NCBI GenBank assembly: GCA_905221145.1
Contig: CAJNCA010000001.1
Coordinates: forward strand, 124,001-188,000
DNA length: 64,000 nt
Reading direction: 5' to 3'
Source: a bacterium
Lineage (GTDB): Bacteria > Bacillota > Bacilli > Lactobacillales > Streptococcaceae
Positions 1 through 8,001 of this stretch are shown one piece after another (positions within the stretch are counted from its first letter, which is position 1; every line of letters starts with the position of its first letter). Both the position numbers and the translations under genes were made by a program. The notes beneath the pieces were generated by a model that was given only the letters and a program-made list of their open reading frames with translations, searched no databases and was not told the origin of the DNA.

Positions 1-1
1 T

Positions 2-583
2 CCACCTAATGTTATGGGAGCAACCAAGCGCGTGGCTGAATTGATTGTCACTGGCTTTAACCAACGTAGCCAATCGACCTACTGTGCGGTTCGTTTTGGG
101 AATGTTCTTGGTAGCCGTGGTAGCGTGATTCCTGTCTTTGAACGTCAGATTGCTGAAGGTGGTCCTGTAACAGTGACAGACTTCCGTATGACCCGTTACT
201 TTATGACTATTCCAGAAGCTAGCCGTCTGGTTATCCATGCTGGTGCTTATGCCAAGGATGGGGAAGTCTTTATCCTTGATATGGGCAAACCAGTCAAGAT
301 TTATGACTTGGCTAAGAAAATGGTCCTTCTAAGTGGACACACCGAAAGTGAAATTCCAATCGTTGAAGTTGGAATCCGTCCAGGTGAAAAACTCTACGAA
401 GAACTCTTGGTATCCACCGAACTTGTTGATAATCAGGTTATGGATAAGATTTTCGTTGGTAAGGTGAATGTCATGCCTCTAGAAGCCATCGATCAAAAGA
501 TTGAAGAATTCCGCACTCTCAGTGGAGATGAGTTGAAACAAGCTATTATCGCCTTTGCTAATCAAACAACCCACGTTGAATAA
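2..583 (+). CDS. UDP-sugar 4,6-dehydratase, CapD/FlaA1-like (5' end outside window)
   Basis: This is the C-terminal 193 residues of a membrane-type nucleoside-diphosphate-sugar 4,6-dehydratase. Such enzymes convert UDP-GlcNAc to a 4-keto-6-deoxy sugar for surface polysaccharide. The frame is open to the window edge, so the start lies upstream. The visible part begins at the active site, PPNVMGATKR. It has MxxxK where ordinary short-chain dehydrogenases have YxxxK, a substitution known in the large WbpM/CapD subfamily. Downstream are the family stretches GKPVKIYDLAKKM and GIRPGEKLYEELL. The N-terminal membrane part and the Rossmann glycine motif are not in view. A hairpin follows the stop codon. 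The exact sugar product cannot be told from sequence. Confidence 0.88.
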   Translation, partial: PPNVMGATKRVAELIVTGFNQRSQSTYCAVRFGNVLGSRGSVIPVFERQIAEGGPVTVTDFRMTRYFMTIPEASRLVIHAGAYAKDGEVFILDMGKPVKIYDLAKKMVLLSGHTESEIPIVEVGIRPGEKLYEELLVSTELVDNQVMDKIFVGKVNVMPLEAIDQKIEEFRTLSGDELKQAIIAFANQTTHVE

Positions 584-602
584 AAAATCTTTAAAATCAG
601 AA

Positions 603-660
603 AAACGCATATTATCAAGTCTTGAAAAAACTTGGTAGTATGCGTTTCGTTATGTGTAAA
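603..660 (+). terminator. Putative intrinsic terminator after the CapD-like gene
   Basis: A long imperfect hairpin has arms at about 603-620 and 630-647, and AAACGCAT pairs with ATGCGTTT at its base. It lies 20 bases after the stop codon. The tract that follows is only moderately T-rich, so termination strength is uncertain. Confidence 0.5.
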
Positions 661-681
661 CTTGTTTCATTTTCTTCTGAG

Positions 682-792
682 ACTCAATGAAAATCAAAGA
701 GCAAACCAGGAAGCTAGTCGCAGGTTGCTCAAAGCACAGCGTTGAGGTTGCAGATAAAGCTGACGTGGTTTGAAGAGATTTTCGAAGAGTAT
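682..792 (-). repeat. BOX element, short form (boxC-boxA)
   Basis: The left end (CTCAATGAAAATCAAAGAGC, 683-702) is the boxC end. The right end (GAAGAGATTTTCGAAGAGTA, 772-791) is the boxA end. This gives minus-strand orientation with boxA at the right. The boxB module and part of boxA are missing. It sits between the converging CapD-like and phosphatase genes. Family identity rests on matching the two other copies in this window and on remembered pneumococcal BOX sequence. Confidence 0.75.
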
Positions 793-819
793 GAAAAGTG
801 AGTTGTTGCCCAGTCTATG

Positions 820-1452
820 TTATTGAAAATAGGCCAAAACCTCTAATGGTTTGTGGGCGATATAATCAGGCTGATAGTTGAGCAAATCTGCTTGCTCTCC
901 AAATCCCCAAGTGACAGCTAATTTCTGAATGCCTGTTTCTTGAGCTCCCAGCATATCAAACTTGGTATCTCCAATAATGATGGCTTGTTCAGGTGCTAGT
1001 TGATATGTCTGCAAAGCCTGACGAATGACATCGGCCTTATGGGGTGCTTCAGGGCTGGAACCATAAATGCCCTCAAAGAAATGATGGATTCCCAAGTTTT
1101 TTGTCATGTCTTGAGCGGTTGGAGTATTCTTTGTAGTGGTGATGTAGAGAGGATATTTGCTAGATAACTCCTCGAGCAGTTCTACAATCTGAGGGAAGAG
1201 CTGAGCTTCATGGATACCTTTTTCCTTGTAGTAGGAACGGTATATCTGCACAGCCTCAGAAATTTGTTCTTTGGGAAGGCAGGTCGCAAAACTACTTTCA
1301 AGGGGCGGTCCCATAAAACCACGAATCGTTTTGGCATCAGGGCTAGACACTCCTAGCTCTTTAAAGGTATGGGTAAAGGCGTTGTGAATCCCGATAGAAC
1401 TGTCAACGAGGGTTCCGTCCAGATCGAAAAAGATAGCTGAGATAGAGGTCAT
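820..1452 (-). CDS. HAD-family phosphatase (phosphoglycolate phosphatase-like)
   Basis: A 210-residue haloacid-dehalogenase hydrolase. Motif I is FFDLDGTLVDS at residues 8-18, with the nucleophilic Asp and the general acid two residues later. A small helical C1 cap follows (about residues 20-85). Motif II is in the TTTKNTP stretch and motif IV is IIGDTKFDMLGA near residue 160. The protein should be cytosolic and Mg2+-dependent. Sequence alone does not fix the substrate. It is the last gene of a minus-strand run, 21 bases behind sdaAA, and its start has a good AGGAG site. It is likely co-transcribed with serine dehydratase, although no functional link is evident. Confidence 0.88.
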   Translation of the reverse strand: MTSISAIFFDLDGTLVDSSIGIHNAFTHTFKELGVSSPDAKTIRGFMGPPLESSFATCLPKEQISEAVQIYRSYYKEKGIHEAQLFPQIVELLEELSSKYPLYITTTKNTPTAQDMTKNLGIHHFFEGIYGSSPEAPHKADVIRQALQTYQLAPEQAIIIGDTKFDMLGAQETGIQKLAVTWGFGEQADLLNYQPDYIAHKPLEVLAYFQ

Positions 1453-1473
1453 AGTTTCTCCTATTTGATAAGC

Positions 1474-2346
1474 TTATTCTCCGAAAATTTCTTTTTGGAG
1501 GCGACGACCAGTAGGGGTGGCAGCGAGTCCACCTTCAGCTGTTTCACGAAAGGCAGTTGGCATACTTGCCCCTACTTGATACATGGCATCGATAACTTCA
1601 TCCACAGGGATTTTAGATTCGATACCTGCCAGGGCCATGTCTGCTGCGATAAAGGCAAAGCTAGCTCCCATGGCATTGCGTTTGACACAGGGAACTTCGA
1701 CCAAGCCAGCCACAGGGTCACAGATGAGACCTAGCATATTTTTAATGACAAAGGCAATGGCCTGACTGGCCTGATAAGGTGTCCCACCAGCAACCATAGT
1801 CAAGGCGGCAGCACTCATAGCAGAGGCCGAACCAACCTCGGCTTGACAGCCACCCTCAGCACCTGAGATAGAGGCATTGTTTGCGATGACTAGTCCAAAG
1901 GCACCAGCAGCAAAGAGGAAATCCAGCTGTTGCTCGTGGCTTAGATCTAATTTTTCAATAGCAGCAGTTAGGACTGAGGGCAAACAGCCAGCGCTTCCAG
2001 CAGTCGGAGTGGCACAGACTAAGCCCATTTTGGCATTGTGTTCATTGACTGCGATGGCATTTCGGGCAGCTGATAGTATCGTGTAATCTGACAAGGTTTT
2101 TCCATTTTTGATGTAGTGGTCCAGCTTGGCAGCATCTCCACCTGTCAGGCCACTACGAGATTTATTTTCATTGAGGCCAAGTTGGACAGAGGCTTTCATG
2201 ACTTCTAGATTGCGTTCCATGAGAAGGAGGACTTCTTCACGTTCGCGACCGGTCAATTCAAACTCTGTTGTAATCATGAGTTCTGCGACATTTCCTTGAA
2301 AGTCCAGTTCTGCCTGCTCGACCAATTCTTTGATAGAATAAAACAT
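1474..2346 (-). CDS. sdaAA: L-serine dehydratase, iron-sulfur-dependent, alpha subunit
   Basis: A 290-residue catalytic subunit of the [4Fe-4S] serine deaminase, which converts L-serine to pyruvate and ammonia. Conserved cysteine segments that probably ligate the cluster are SGAEGGCQAEVGSASAMSA (about residue 165), GLICDPVAGLVEVPC (about residues 206-220) and the substrate-side TPTAGSAGCLP (about residue 113). The length fits the two-subunit type found in Firmicutes. The beta-subunit gene lies 8 bases upstream on the same strand, so the two are translated as a pair. Loss of the cluster in oxygen is the usual weak point of this enzyme class. Confidence 0.95.
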   Translation of the reverse strand: MFYSIKELVEQAELDFQGNVAELMITTEFELTGREREEVLLLMERNLEVMKASVQLGLNENKSRSGLTGGDAAKLDHYIKNGKTLSDYTILSAARNAIAVNEHNAKMGLVCATPTAGSAGCLPSVLTAAIEKLDLSHEQQLDFLFAAGAFGLVIANNASISGAEGGCQAEVGSASAMSAAALTMVAGGTPYQASQAIAFVIKNMLGLICDPVAGLVEVPCVKRNAMGASFAFIAADMALAGIESKIPVDEVIDAMYQVGASMPTAFRETAEGGLAATPTGRRLQKEIFGE

Positions 2347-2354
2347 GCTTCCTC

Positions 2355-3026
2355 CTATTTAAAGAAATTGACATTGTGGAGATGAGGGATTTTTCGAATT
2401 TCTTCGATGGCCTCATCACAGTTGCGACTGTCAACTTCGATAATCATAATAGCTTTTTCACCAGCTTTTTCACGAGTAACATTCATCTGGGCGATATTGA
2501 TACCATAGCGTGAAAGGGCCTCTGTAACGAGGGCAATCATACCTGGAATATCTTGATGAACGATAATGATAGTCGGTGTATTCATATTGAGAGAGACGGC
2601 AAAACCATTGAGTTCGGTTACCTGAATATTTCCTCCACCGATAGAAATACCAGTCACGCTGATGGTCTTGTGGGCATTTTTGACAGTAATTTTAGTGGTG
2701 TTTGGGTGAGGAGCATTGCTGTCTTTCTGAATAGTCCAGACAATCTTGATACCACGCTTGTGGGCAATCTCCAGACTGTTTGGAATTTCAGGATCATCTG
2801 TATCCATGCCCAAAATACCAGCAACAAGGGCTAGGTCTGTCCCGTGACCACGATAAGTCTTGGCAAATGAGTTAAATAGTTGGAATTCGACTTCTGTCGG
2901 AGTATCATCAAAAATGGAAGAGACAATCTTCCCAATACGAACAGCACCAGCAGTATGGCTACTAGATGGGCCAATCATAACTGGTCCGATGATATCAAAG
3001 ACAGATTGAAAACGAAGTGATTTCAT
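2355..3026 (-). CDS. sdaAB: L-serine dehydratase, iron-sulfur-dependent, beta subunit
   Basis: A 223-residue partner of the alpha subunit. The N-terminal two thirds carry the beta-chain fold, including IGPSSSHTAGAVRIG near residue 18. The C-terminal part, from about residue 148 (PTIIIVHQDIPGMIALVTEA), is an ACT domain of the kind that binds amino acids and may sense serine. It is the first gene of the minus-strand run sdaAB-sdaAA-phosphatase. A TATAAT-like -10 element reads on the minus strand at 3057-3062, just upstream. The start at 3026 has an AAGGGGAAA-type ribosome site. Confidence 0.94.
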   Translation of the reverse strand: MKSLRFQSVFDIIGPVMIGPSSSHTAGAVRIGKIVSSIFDDTPTEVEFQLFNSFAKTYRGHGTDLALVAGILGMDTDDPEIPNSLEIAHKRGIKIVWTIQKDSNAPHPNTTKITVKNAHKTISVTGISIGGGNIQVTELNGFAVSLNMNTPTIIIVHQDIPGMIALVTEALSRYGINIAQMNVTREKAGEKAIMIIEVDSRNCDEAIEEIRKIPHLHNVNFFK

Positions 3027-3201
3027 CAGTTTCCCCTTATAAAAATTCTTATCTCTATTATATCAAAGAATGAAGGTCTTGGCTTTAATTGTGGATGAAA
3101 ACCTTTTTACACTACAAATAGCATAAAAAAGCATCTTTTGTAACAAAAAATAGCTTGTTTAGGGAAATAAAAAATAATTTTGTAATATTTCTACATAAAA
3201 G

Positions 3202-3234
3202 TGTCAAGAAACAGTAATATTTAAAGGGTATGAT
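3202..3234 (+). promoter_or_regulatory. Promoter with candidate WalR (VicR) box for the LysM gene
   Basis: TGTCAA (3202-3207), five bases, then AGTAAT (3213-3218) approximates the WalR direct repeat TGTNAN-N5-TGTNAN. A TATGAT -10 hexamer (3229-3234) lies 10 bases later, so the box covers the -35 position. WalRK control of the pneumococcal orthologue is established knowledge as I recall it. The second half-site is imperfect. Confidence 0.4.
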
Positions 3235-3265
3235 AGAACTATAGAAAGAAGGAGAATTTTCGAAT

Positions 3266-3916
3266 ATGAAATCAACAACTAAAAAGATTAAAACCACTCT
3301 TGCAGGAGTAGCTGCCTTGTTTGCAGTATTTGCTCCATCATTTGTATCTGCTCAAGAATCATCAACTTACACTGTTAAAGAAGGTGATACACTTTCAGAA
3401 ATCGCTGAAACTCACAACACAACTGTTGAGAAATTGGCAGAAAACAACCACATTGACAACATCCATATGATTTATGTTGGTCAAGAGTTGGTTATCGATG
3501 GTCCGGTAGCGCCTGCTGCAACACCAGCGCCAACTACTTATGCAGCACCAGCAGCTCAAGATGAAACTGTTTTAGCTCCAGCAGCAGAAACTACAGAAGT
3601 AGCAGAAGAAGCAGCTCCAGTGGCAAGCGCACCTGCAGCAGAAGAAACTGTTACTACAGCAGAAACTTCAGCACCAGCTGCAACTGTAAGCGGATCTGAA
3701 GCAGAAGCTAAAGAATGGATTGCACAAAAAGAATCAGGTGGTAGCTACACAGCTACAAACGGCCAATATATCGGACGTTACCAATTGACAGATTCATACT
3801 TGAACGGTGATTACTCAGCTGAAAACCAAGAACGTGTAGCAGATGCCTATGTTGCAGGACGTTACGGTTCATGGTCAGCTGCGAAAAACTTCTGGCTTAA
3901 CAATGGCTGGTATTAA
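3266..3916 (+). CDS. Secreted LysM-domain cell-wall protein
   Basis: A 216-residue exported protein. A Sec signal peptide (residues 1-29, cleavage likely after SFVSA) is followed by one LysM domain (about 34-78, YTVKEGDTLSEIAETHNTT). An Ala/Pro/Thr/Glu-rich linker (about 80-145) follows. The C-terminal module of about 70 residues begins AKEWIAQKESGGSYTA and ends with an aromatic-rich tail, resembling the lysozyme-like end of staphylococcal SceD/IsaA and lactobacillal APF proteins. It probably binds peptidoglycan and may cleave it. KESGG resembles the catalytic-glutamate region of transglycosylases. AAGAAGGAG precedes the start. It is monocistronic, with a terminator directly after the stop. 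Confidence 0.9.
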   Translation: MKSTTKKIKTTLAGVAALFAVFAPSFVSAQESSTYTVKEGDTLSEIAETHNTTVEKLAENNHIDNIHMIYVGQELVIDGPVAPAATPAPTTYAAPAAQDETVLAPAAETTEVAEEAAPVASAPAAEETVTTAETSAPAATVSGSEAEAKEWIAQKESGGSYTATNGQYIGRYQLTDSYLNGDYSAENQERVADAYVAGRYGSWSAAKNFWLNNGWY

Positions 3917-3940
3917 GAACTAACTAGCAGAGTAAGATGT

Positions 3941-3971
3941 AAAAGTCGAGGAAACCCCTCGACTTTTTTTA
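3941..3971 (+). terminator. Strong intrinsic terminator after the LysM gene
   Basis: AAAGTCGAGG (3942-3951) pairs with CCTCGACTTT (3957-3966), followed by a T run to 3970. It also overlaps the 3' end of the converging rgg gene and may serve both strands. Confidence 0.9.
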
Positions 3972-4832
3972 TAATTTCTTTGGTTGGTAATAGGTCTCTA
4001 CTTCTTTTTTGAGATGAGATAGCATGGAAGTTTCATCGGTGATCTCCAGAAGGGAGAAACCTTTTTGGATCAGTTTAGCATCATCCCTACAAATCCCAAT
4101 ACGGACATAGCAGATAGCAAGCCTATCGTAGCTTTTCTTGTTCTTGGCGTCCTCTAGTAAAGTATAGCAGATTTGCTTACACATGTTTTTGTCTTGATTG
4201 TATAAGTAAATAGTGGAAAGGTTGAGTAGGATTGCCACTCGCAAGTCATGTAGATGTTGATAGTTTTTATAGACTTCCAAACGTTGCAATATTTTTTCAG
4301 TGATGAGATGGAGGTGTTCGATGGGAAAGCTGAAAAGGATGGTATTGAGGACTTTTAGGTCATTTTCATACCATGTATCTTGTTTTTCAATTTTCTCCCA
4401 AAGTTTTTTGACAGTCTGTTTCACTTGGTTTGACAGTTGCTCTGTACCATGTTGACGGATATGAATGACAATTTCCAACATATCTCTGATTTCTTCTATG
4501 GGCAGGTCGTGGTGGGTTTTGAGATAGTCTTGGCATTTTTGAAATAGTGTTTCGAGTTTACTAGTCCCTAGGGTTGAGCTCATATTGAGATAGGTTTGCA
4601 TGATTTCTGTTCGTTGGCTCGGTTGATAGAGGTGGCAGATATACTCAAACTCTTCAAAACTCATATTGATTTGCCGGAGAAGAAACTCCATATTTTCATA
4701 TTTGGGAGTTACCTTGCCGCTTTCAATCTTTGATAGGCTGGTTCTTGAGAGGACATTTCCACAGACCTCTTCTTGGGTTAAGCCTTTTGACTCACGTATT
4801 TCTTTATAGACCTTTCCGAAATCATAACGCAT
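3969..4832 (-). CDS. Rgg/GadR/MutR-family transcriptional regulator
   Basis: A 287-residue DNA-binding protein. The N-terminal XRE-type helix-turn-helix is at residues 5-65 (ESKGLTQEEVCGNVLSRTSL, then SKIESGKVTPKYENMEFLL). The C-terminal portion is all-helical with TPR-like repeats, as in peptide-responsive Rgg proteins. It is divergent from a 37-codon membrane peptide gene and a bacteriocin-export-type ABC locus, which it may control. The shared intergenic region is 163 bases. I found no classical short hydrophobic pheromone gene next to it, so any ligand is unknown. The C-terminus ends against the LysM gene terminator. Confidence 0.85.
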   Translation of the reverse strand: MRYDFGKVYKEIRESKGLTQEEVCGNVLSRTSLSKIESGKVTPKYENMEFLLRQINMSFEEFEYICHLYQPSQRTEIMQTYLNMSSTLGTSKLETLFQKCQDYLKTHHDLPIEEIRDMLEIVIHIRQHGTEQLSNQVKQTVKKLWEKIEKQDTWYENDLKVLNTILFSFPIEHLHLITEKILQRLEVYKNYQHLHDLRVAILLNLSTIYLYNQDKNMCKQICYTLLEDAKNKKSYDRLAICYVRIGICRDDAKLIQKGFSLLEITDETSMLSHLKKEVETYYQPKKL

Positions 4833-4995
4833 GATTTACTCCTTTTCGTGAAAAAAGTTAACAAATAATAAAATCCTATTAAAAATATTGTATCATAGTA
4901 ATATAAAAAGTAGAAAAGAAAACTAAAATAAGCTTGGTGTAATTTTAAGACGGTGTTAACAAGTACTATGGTGTAGCTAGAAAAGAGGTGGAAAA

Positions 4996-5109
4996 ATGTT
5001 TAAAAATAAGGAGCTTTTTCGAGTAGTCATGATATTTGTGATAGGAATCATCCTCATTTTGATGACACCAGTCTTATTTAAAGTTGTTATGGAACTATTT
5101 TTAAAATAA
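4996..5109 (+). CDS. Small single-span membrane peptide next to rgg
   Basis: A 37-codon ORF with a good AGAGGTGG ribosome site. The sequence runs MFKNKELFR, then a hydrophobic span of about 20 residues (VVMIFVIGIILILMTPVLF), then KVVMELFLK. It lacks a signal-peptidase or double-glycine site. A TACTAT -10 (4964-4969) lies upstream with no good -35, which would suit activator-dependent transcription by the divergent Rgg. A hairpin (5114-5134) separates it from the next gene. It could be a bacteriocin-like or toxin peptide, a signal precursor, or a small membrane protein; sequence alone does not decide. I did not recognise a family. Confidence 0.55.
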   Translation: MFKNKELFRVVMIFVIGIILILMTPVLFKVVMELFLK

Positions 5110-5113
5110 AAAG

Positions 5114-5134
5114 GACTCTGCTTTAGGCGGAGTC
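5114..5134 (+). other. Small hairpin between the micropeptide and the 195-residue protein gene
   Basis: GACTC (5114-5118) pairs with GAGTC (5130-5134), extended inward by TGC/GCG-type pairs. No T run follows, so it is more likely a processing or partial-attenuation hairpin than a terminator. The downstream AGGAGG at 5142-5147 remains free. Confidence 0.4.
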
Positions 5135-5154
5135 GTGAATCAGGAGGTTAAGTG

Positions 5155-5742
5155 ATGAACTACAATTTAAAATATCTTTTATCAGGAATATTTATCATAG
5201 TCTTTATAGGTTTCCTAGTCTGGATGCGTTATTTTAATCAGAAGAAGGAAGAAGAGCATTCGGATGTGTCTTTTGAAGCGAGATTAGACAGTGAGGTTAA
5301 GACATTATATAAACAACTAGGATTGGGTGAGGAGCCTCATTATTTCTTAGCCTATCGCTACCTACATCCCTGGTTTAATTTGGCGATTTTACCACCAACA
5401 GTTGAAATTTTCTTAACTAAAATAGCGCTGGTGATGGTGACTCCAGATGAACTACTGATAAGAAATCTTGGGAATGGGATGACTTTCACAAGTGAGCACC
5501 ATCGTGATTTGCGACAAGGACTTATCCGCATTCCAAAATCAGAGATGAAAGAATTTGAGATTCGCAACTGGAAAAGAGTTTTTATATTTGGCGATTTTTT
5601 GACAATTAAAACAAGCCAACATAGCTATTATTTGCAGGTTAGAGATGATGGACTTCAAAAAGGAAGTCTTTCTACCAAACACTTCTCCGACTTGAAACGA
5701 CAAGATTTTCTCGGGTTATTGACAGATAAACGGACATTTTGA
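5155..5742 (+). CDS. Membrane-anchored protein of unknown function
   Basis: A 195-residue protein. ATG at 5155 is chosen over the GTG one codon earlier because AGGAGG (5142-5147) sits 7 bases before it. One N-terminal membrane span (about residues 6-24) is followed by a charged stretch (KKEEEHSD). A semi-hydrophobic segment lies around residues 75-95. The C-terminal part is beta-rich (DELLIRNLGNGMTF to SYYLQVRDDG) and reminiscent of a bacterial PH-like fold, though this is only an impression. It lies between the Rgg-linked micropeptide and the bacteriocin-export-type membrane protein and may be an accessory or immunity factor of that locus. I do not recognise the family. Confidence 0.6.
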   Translation: MNYNLKYLLSGIFIIVFIGFLVWMRYFNQKKEEEHSDVSFEARLDSEVKTLYKQLGLGEEPHYFLAYRYLHPWFNLAILPPTVEIFLTKIALVMVTPDELLIRNLGNGMTFTSEHHRDLRQGLIRIPKSEMKEFEIRNWKRVFIFGDFLTIKTSQHSYYLQVRDDGLQKGSLSTKHFSDLKRQDFLGLLTDKRTF

Positions 5743-5755
5743 TAGACGATTGCTC

Positions 5756-5861
5756 AAAAAACTAACCTCTAAACATTCAAAAACCACACAGTGTTTTCAG
5801 CCTTGAACACAATTAAGCTGAGAGAATCACTGTGTGGTTTTATTGGAGAGTTAGTTTTTTT
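5756..5861 (+). terminator. Two-tier hairpin ending in a T run before the bacteriocin-export genes
   Basis: The inner stem is 14 perfect base pairs (AAAACCACACAGTG at 5780-5793 with 5828-5841). The outer stem pairs AAAAAACTAA (5756-5765) with TTAGTTTTTT (5851-5860), ending in seven T. It can act as a terminator for the gene upstream and as an attenuator for the gene starting at 5893. Confidence 0.7.
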
Positions 5862-5892
5862 CCAGTTTCGTCTCTTCACGGGAGGTATCTCT

Positions 5893-8001
5893 ATGAAAAA
5901 AATCAGTCATCTTTGTATGCTCCTGCTCTTGCTGTGTACTACGTTTTTTGTCCTGAATGTAAATGTTACACGTGAAATAGTGCGGATTCAGGAGATGGGC
6001 AAGACAACTTATTCATTTGACTTGTACTTGAAAGATGTCACTAAACCGACAGAAACGATTCTCCAGTTTTTTGAAGAGGTTGCAAGTCAAGACAAGGTCT
6101 CTATTATCAAAGTAGATAATGGCGATGAGGCCGTCAAGGCTGGTGTTTTTGATAAGGAAACCTTCCCCTATCAGGAGTTCAGTCTGACTTCTCTTGATTT
6201 TTCAAAGAATGAGAAGGGAGTTTACAGCAACCAGGATCTTCCTAATAATCTAGGTATCATTCCCACCTTTTTAAAGGTGAAACTCATTCGACTCCAGACC
6301 TTCCAATCCTATATTGAGGATAAATCCCATACTGTAAATGGGCGCTATATGATTACCTCCAGCAAAGAGATAGATCGCGATACCATTCTACAAAAGTGGA
6401 GTGATTTTTTCCAGATAGATAAGACGATTTTATTAGAACCCACTTACCGAAGTCAGGTTGGAGTGCTAAATCAAGATTTGTTACTATCTATCATTATCTT
6501 TATCTTGGCAATCTTGCTTGTGATTTTAATGACAGTTTATCAGCCGATGATGGAGATGAAACGAGTGGGGATTCAAAAGTTACTTGGTTTTCAAAGCAGG
6601 GCGATTTTAGCTGGTTTTGTAAAGACTAATTTTTATCTTCTCTTGGGTGGAAGTCTTGTCATTGACTTGGGACTATTTTTAGTACTGGACTACAGGCCAA
6701 AACTTTTGTTTCCAAGTTTACTCTTATCCCAATTTCTGCTTTTACAGTTGTATTTGTTCATCAGTTGGCTGACCTACCTGATGATTCAGAAAATGACAGT
6801 CAGTTCCATGTTGAAAGGTTTTTCATCTGTCAAACTTGGTCTCATCTTCAATTATGTGATGAAAATAGGGACAACTATTTTATTGACGGTTTTACTGATT
6901 GGGGTAGGCAGAAGTCTAGAACAAGAAAACAAAGAACTTGCTTATCAGCAACAGTGGGTAAGCCAAGGCAATTACCTGAGCTTAGAAACCTTCCAACTCA
7001 GTGATAGTTTGTGGCAAGAAGAGCTAGCAGGGTCAGGGAAATCTACAGATTATTTCTACCAATTTTATCAAGACTTGCTAGCAAAAACACAAGTAAACTA
7101 TGTGCGAGGTGCGAGTCTTCCTATCAAACCAGTCATCAAAGCAGAACAAGTGCAGCAGTACCAACTGCCTGATGAGGTAGATGTTTACTATGCTAATAGC
7201 AATTTTCTAAAGAGCAAGGGATTCAAGTTACCAGATACCGGCACTAAAAAAGTTATTTTGATGCCAGCCGGTGCCAAAGGACAAGAAGGCAAGAATCAGT
7301 TCTTGGGAAAATCCATCGCCTATCTTTCTATGAGGTATGAAGATCAGCAAAAGCAAACAATAGAAGATATGGATGTAGAAATTGCCTACTATGAAGGAGA
7401 TTGGTCTTTCTTCCCTTATAATAATGAACGAAAGGAAAATCTCCACAATCCAATCATTAGTCTGGTAAATGATCAAGACATGATGTGGGAAGAAAAGACT
7501 CACTTGTCAACGACAGGTTTAAACAACCCGATGAAAGTTGAAAATACAGAACAAAATCAAAAAGTGATTACGGAGTTAGTTGATAACTTATCTGATGGTA
7601 GCTATTTAAAATTTTCATCGATTCAAGCAATTCAAGAGGGGATGGTTGATACCTATCGGGATTCTGTTCGTAATTTTAACGTTCTTTTTGCCTTATTTGC
7701 TCTTCTCAGTATGATTGTCTCCTACTTTTTACTCGTTACTACTTTCTTGTTGAAGCGCAGGGATATTATTACCAAGAAGTTTATGGGGTGGAAACTGGTC
7801 GATCGCTACCGTCCTCTCCTCGTTCTGCTCTTGCTGGGCTATAGTCTCCCTCTTCTAGTCTTGATTTTCTTTGCCCATGCGCTCTTGCCGCTTCTGCTGT
7901 TTGCAGGCTTTACATGTTTGGATATACTATTTGTGCTAGTATTGGCTTCTAGGATGGAGAAAAAAAGTCTAGTAGAGTTATTGAAAGGGGGCATCTTATG
8001 A
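5893..8001 (+). CDS. Bacteriocin-associated multi-span membrane protein (lactococcin-972 type)
   Basis: A 702-residue integral membrane protein of the DUF1430 / putative bacteriocin-immunity family that accompanies lactococcin-972-like peptides. ATG at 5893 (GGGAGG upstream) gives MKKISHLCMLLLLLCTTFFVLN, a membrane segment. A large extracellular domain follows (about 30-225), then three spans (about 225-340), a second outer domain (about 370-600), and three C-terminal spans. This MacB/FtsX-like arrangement makes it the permease of the ABC pair whose ATPase gene overlaps its stop codon by 4 bases. The usual lactococcin-972 structural gene is not visible beside it. The pair may export a peptide or confer resistance to one. 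Confidence 0.8.
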   Translation: MKKISHLCMLLLLLCTTFFVLNVNVTREIVRIQEMGKTTYSFDLYLKDVTKPTETILQFFEEVASQDKVSIIKVDNGDEAVKAGVFDKETFPYQEFSLTSLDFSKNEKGVYSNQDLPNNLGIIPTFLKVKLIRLQTFQSYIEDKSHTVNGRYMITSSKEIDRDTILQKWSDFFQIDKTILLEPTYRSQVGVLNQDLLLSIIIFILAILLVILMTVYQPMMEMKRVGIQKLLGFQSRAILAGFVKTNFYLLLGGSLVIDLGLFLVLDYRPKLLFPSLLLSQFLLLQLYLFISWLTYLMIQKMTVSSMLKGFSSVKLGLIFNYVMKIGTTILLTVLLIGVGRSLEQENKELAYQQQWVSQGNYLSLETFQLSDSLWQEELAGSGKSTDYFYQFYQDLLAKTQVNYVRGASLPIKPVIKAEQVQQYQLPDEVDVYYANSNFLKSKGFKLPDTGTKKVILMPAGAKGQEGKNQFLGKSIAYLSMRYEDQQKQTIEDMDVEIAYYEGDWSFFPYNNERKENLHNPIISLVNDQDMMWEEKTHLSTTGLNNPMKVENTEQNQKVITELVDNLSDGSYLKFSSIQAIQEGMVDTYRDSVRNFNVLFALFALLSMIVSYFLLVTTFLLKRRDIITKKFMGWKLVDRYRPLLVLLLLGYSLPLLVLIFFAHALLPLLLFAGFTCLDILFVLVLASRMEKKSLVELLKGGIL

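Noticed and set aside
4833..5154. The 37-residue peptide as a classical Rgg pheromone
   Set aside because: Its C-terminus is charged and helical (KVVMELFLK) rather than the aliphatic-glycine end of SHPs, so I list it as an unknown micropeptide.
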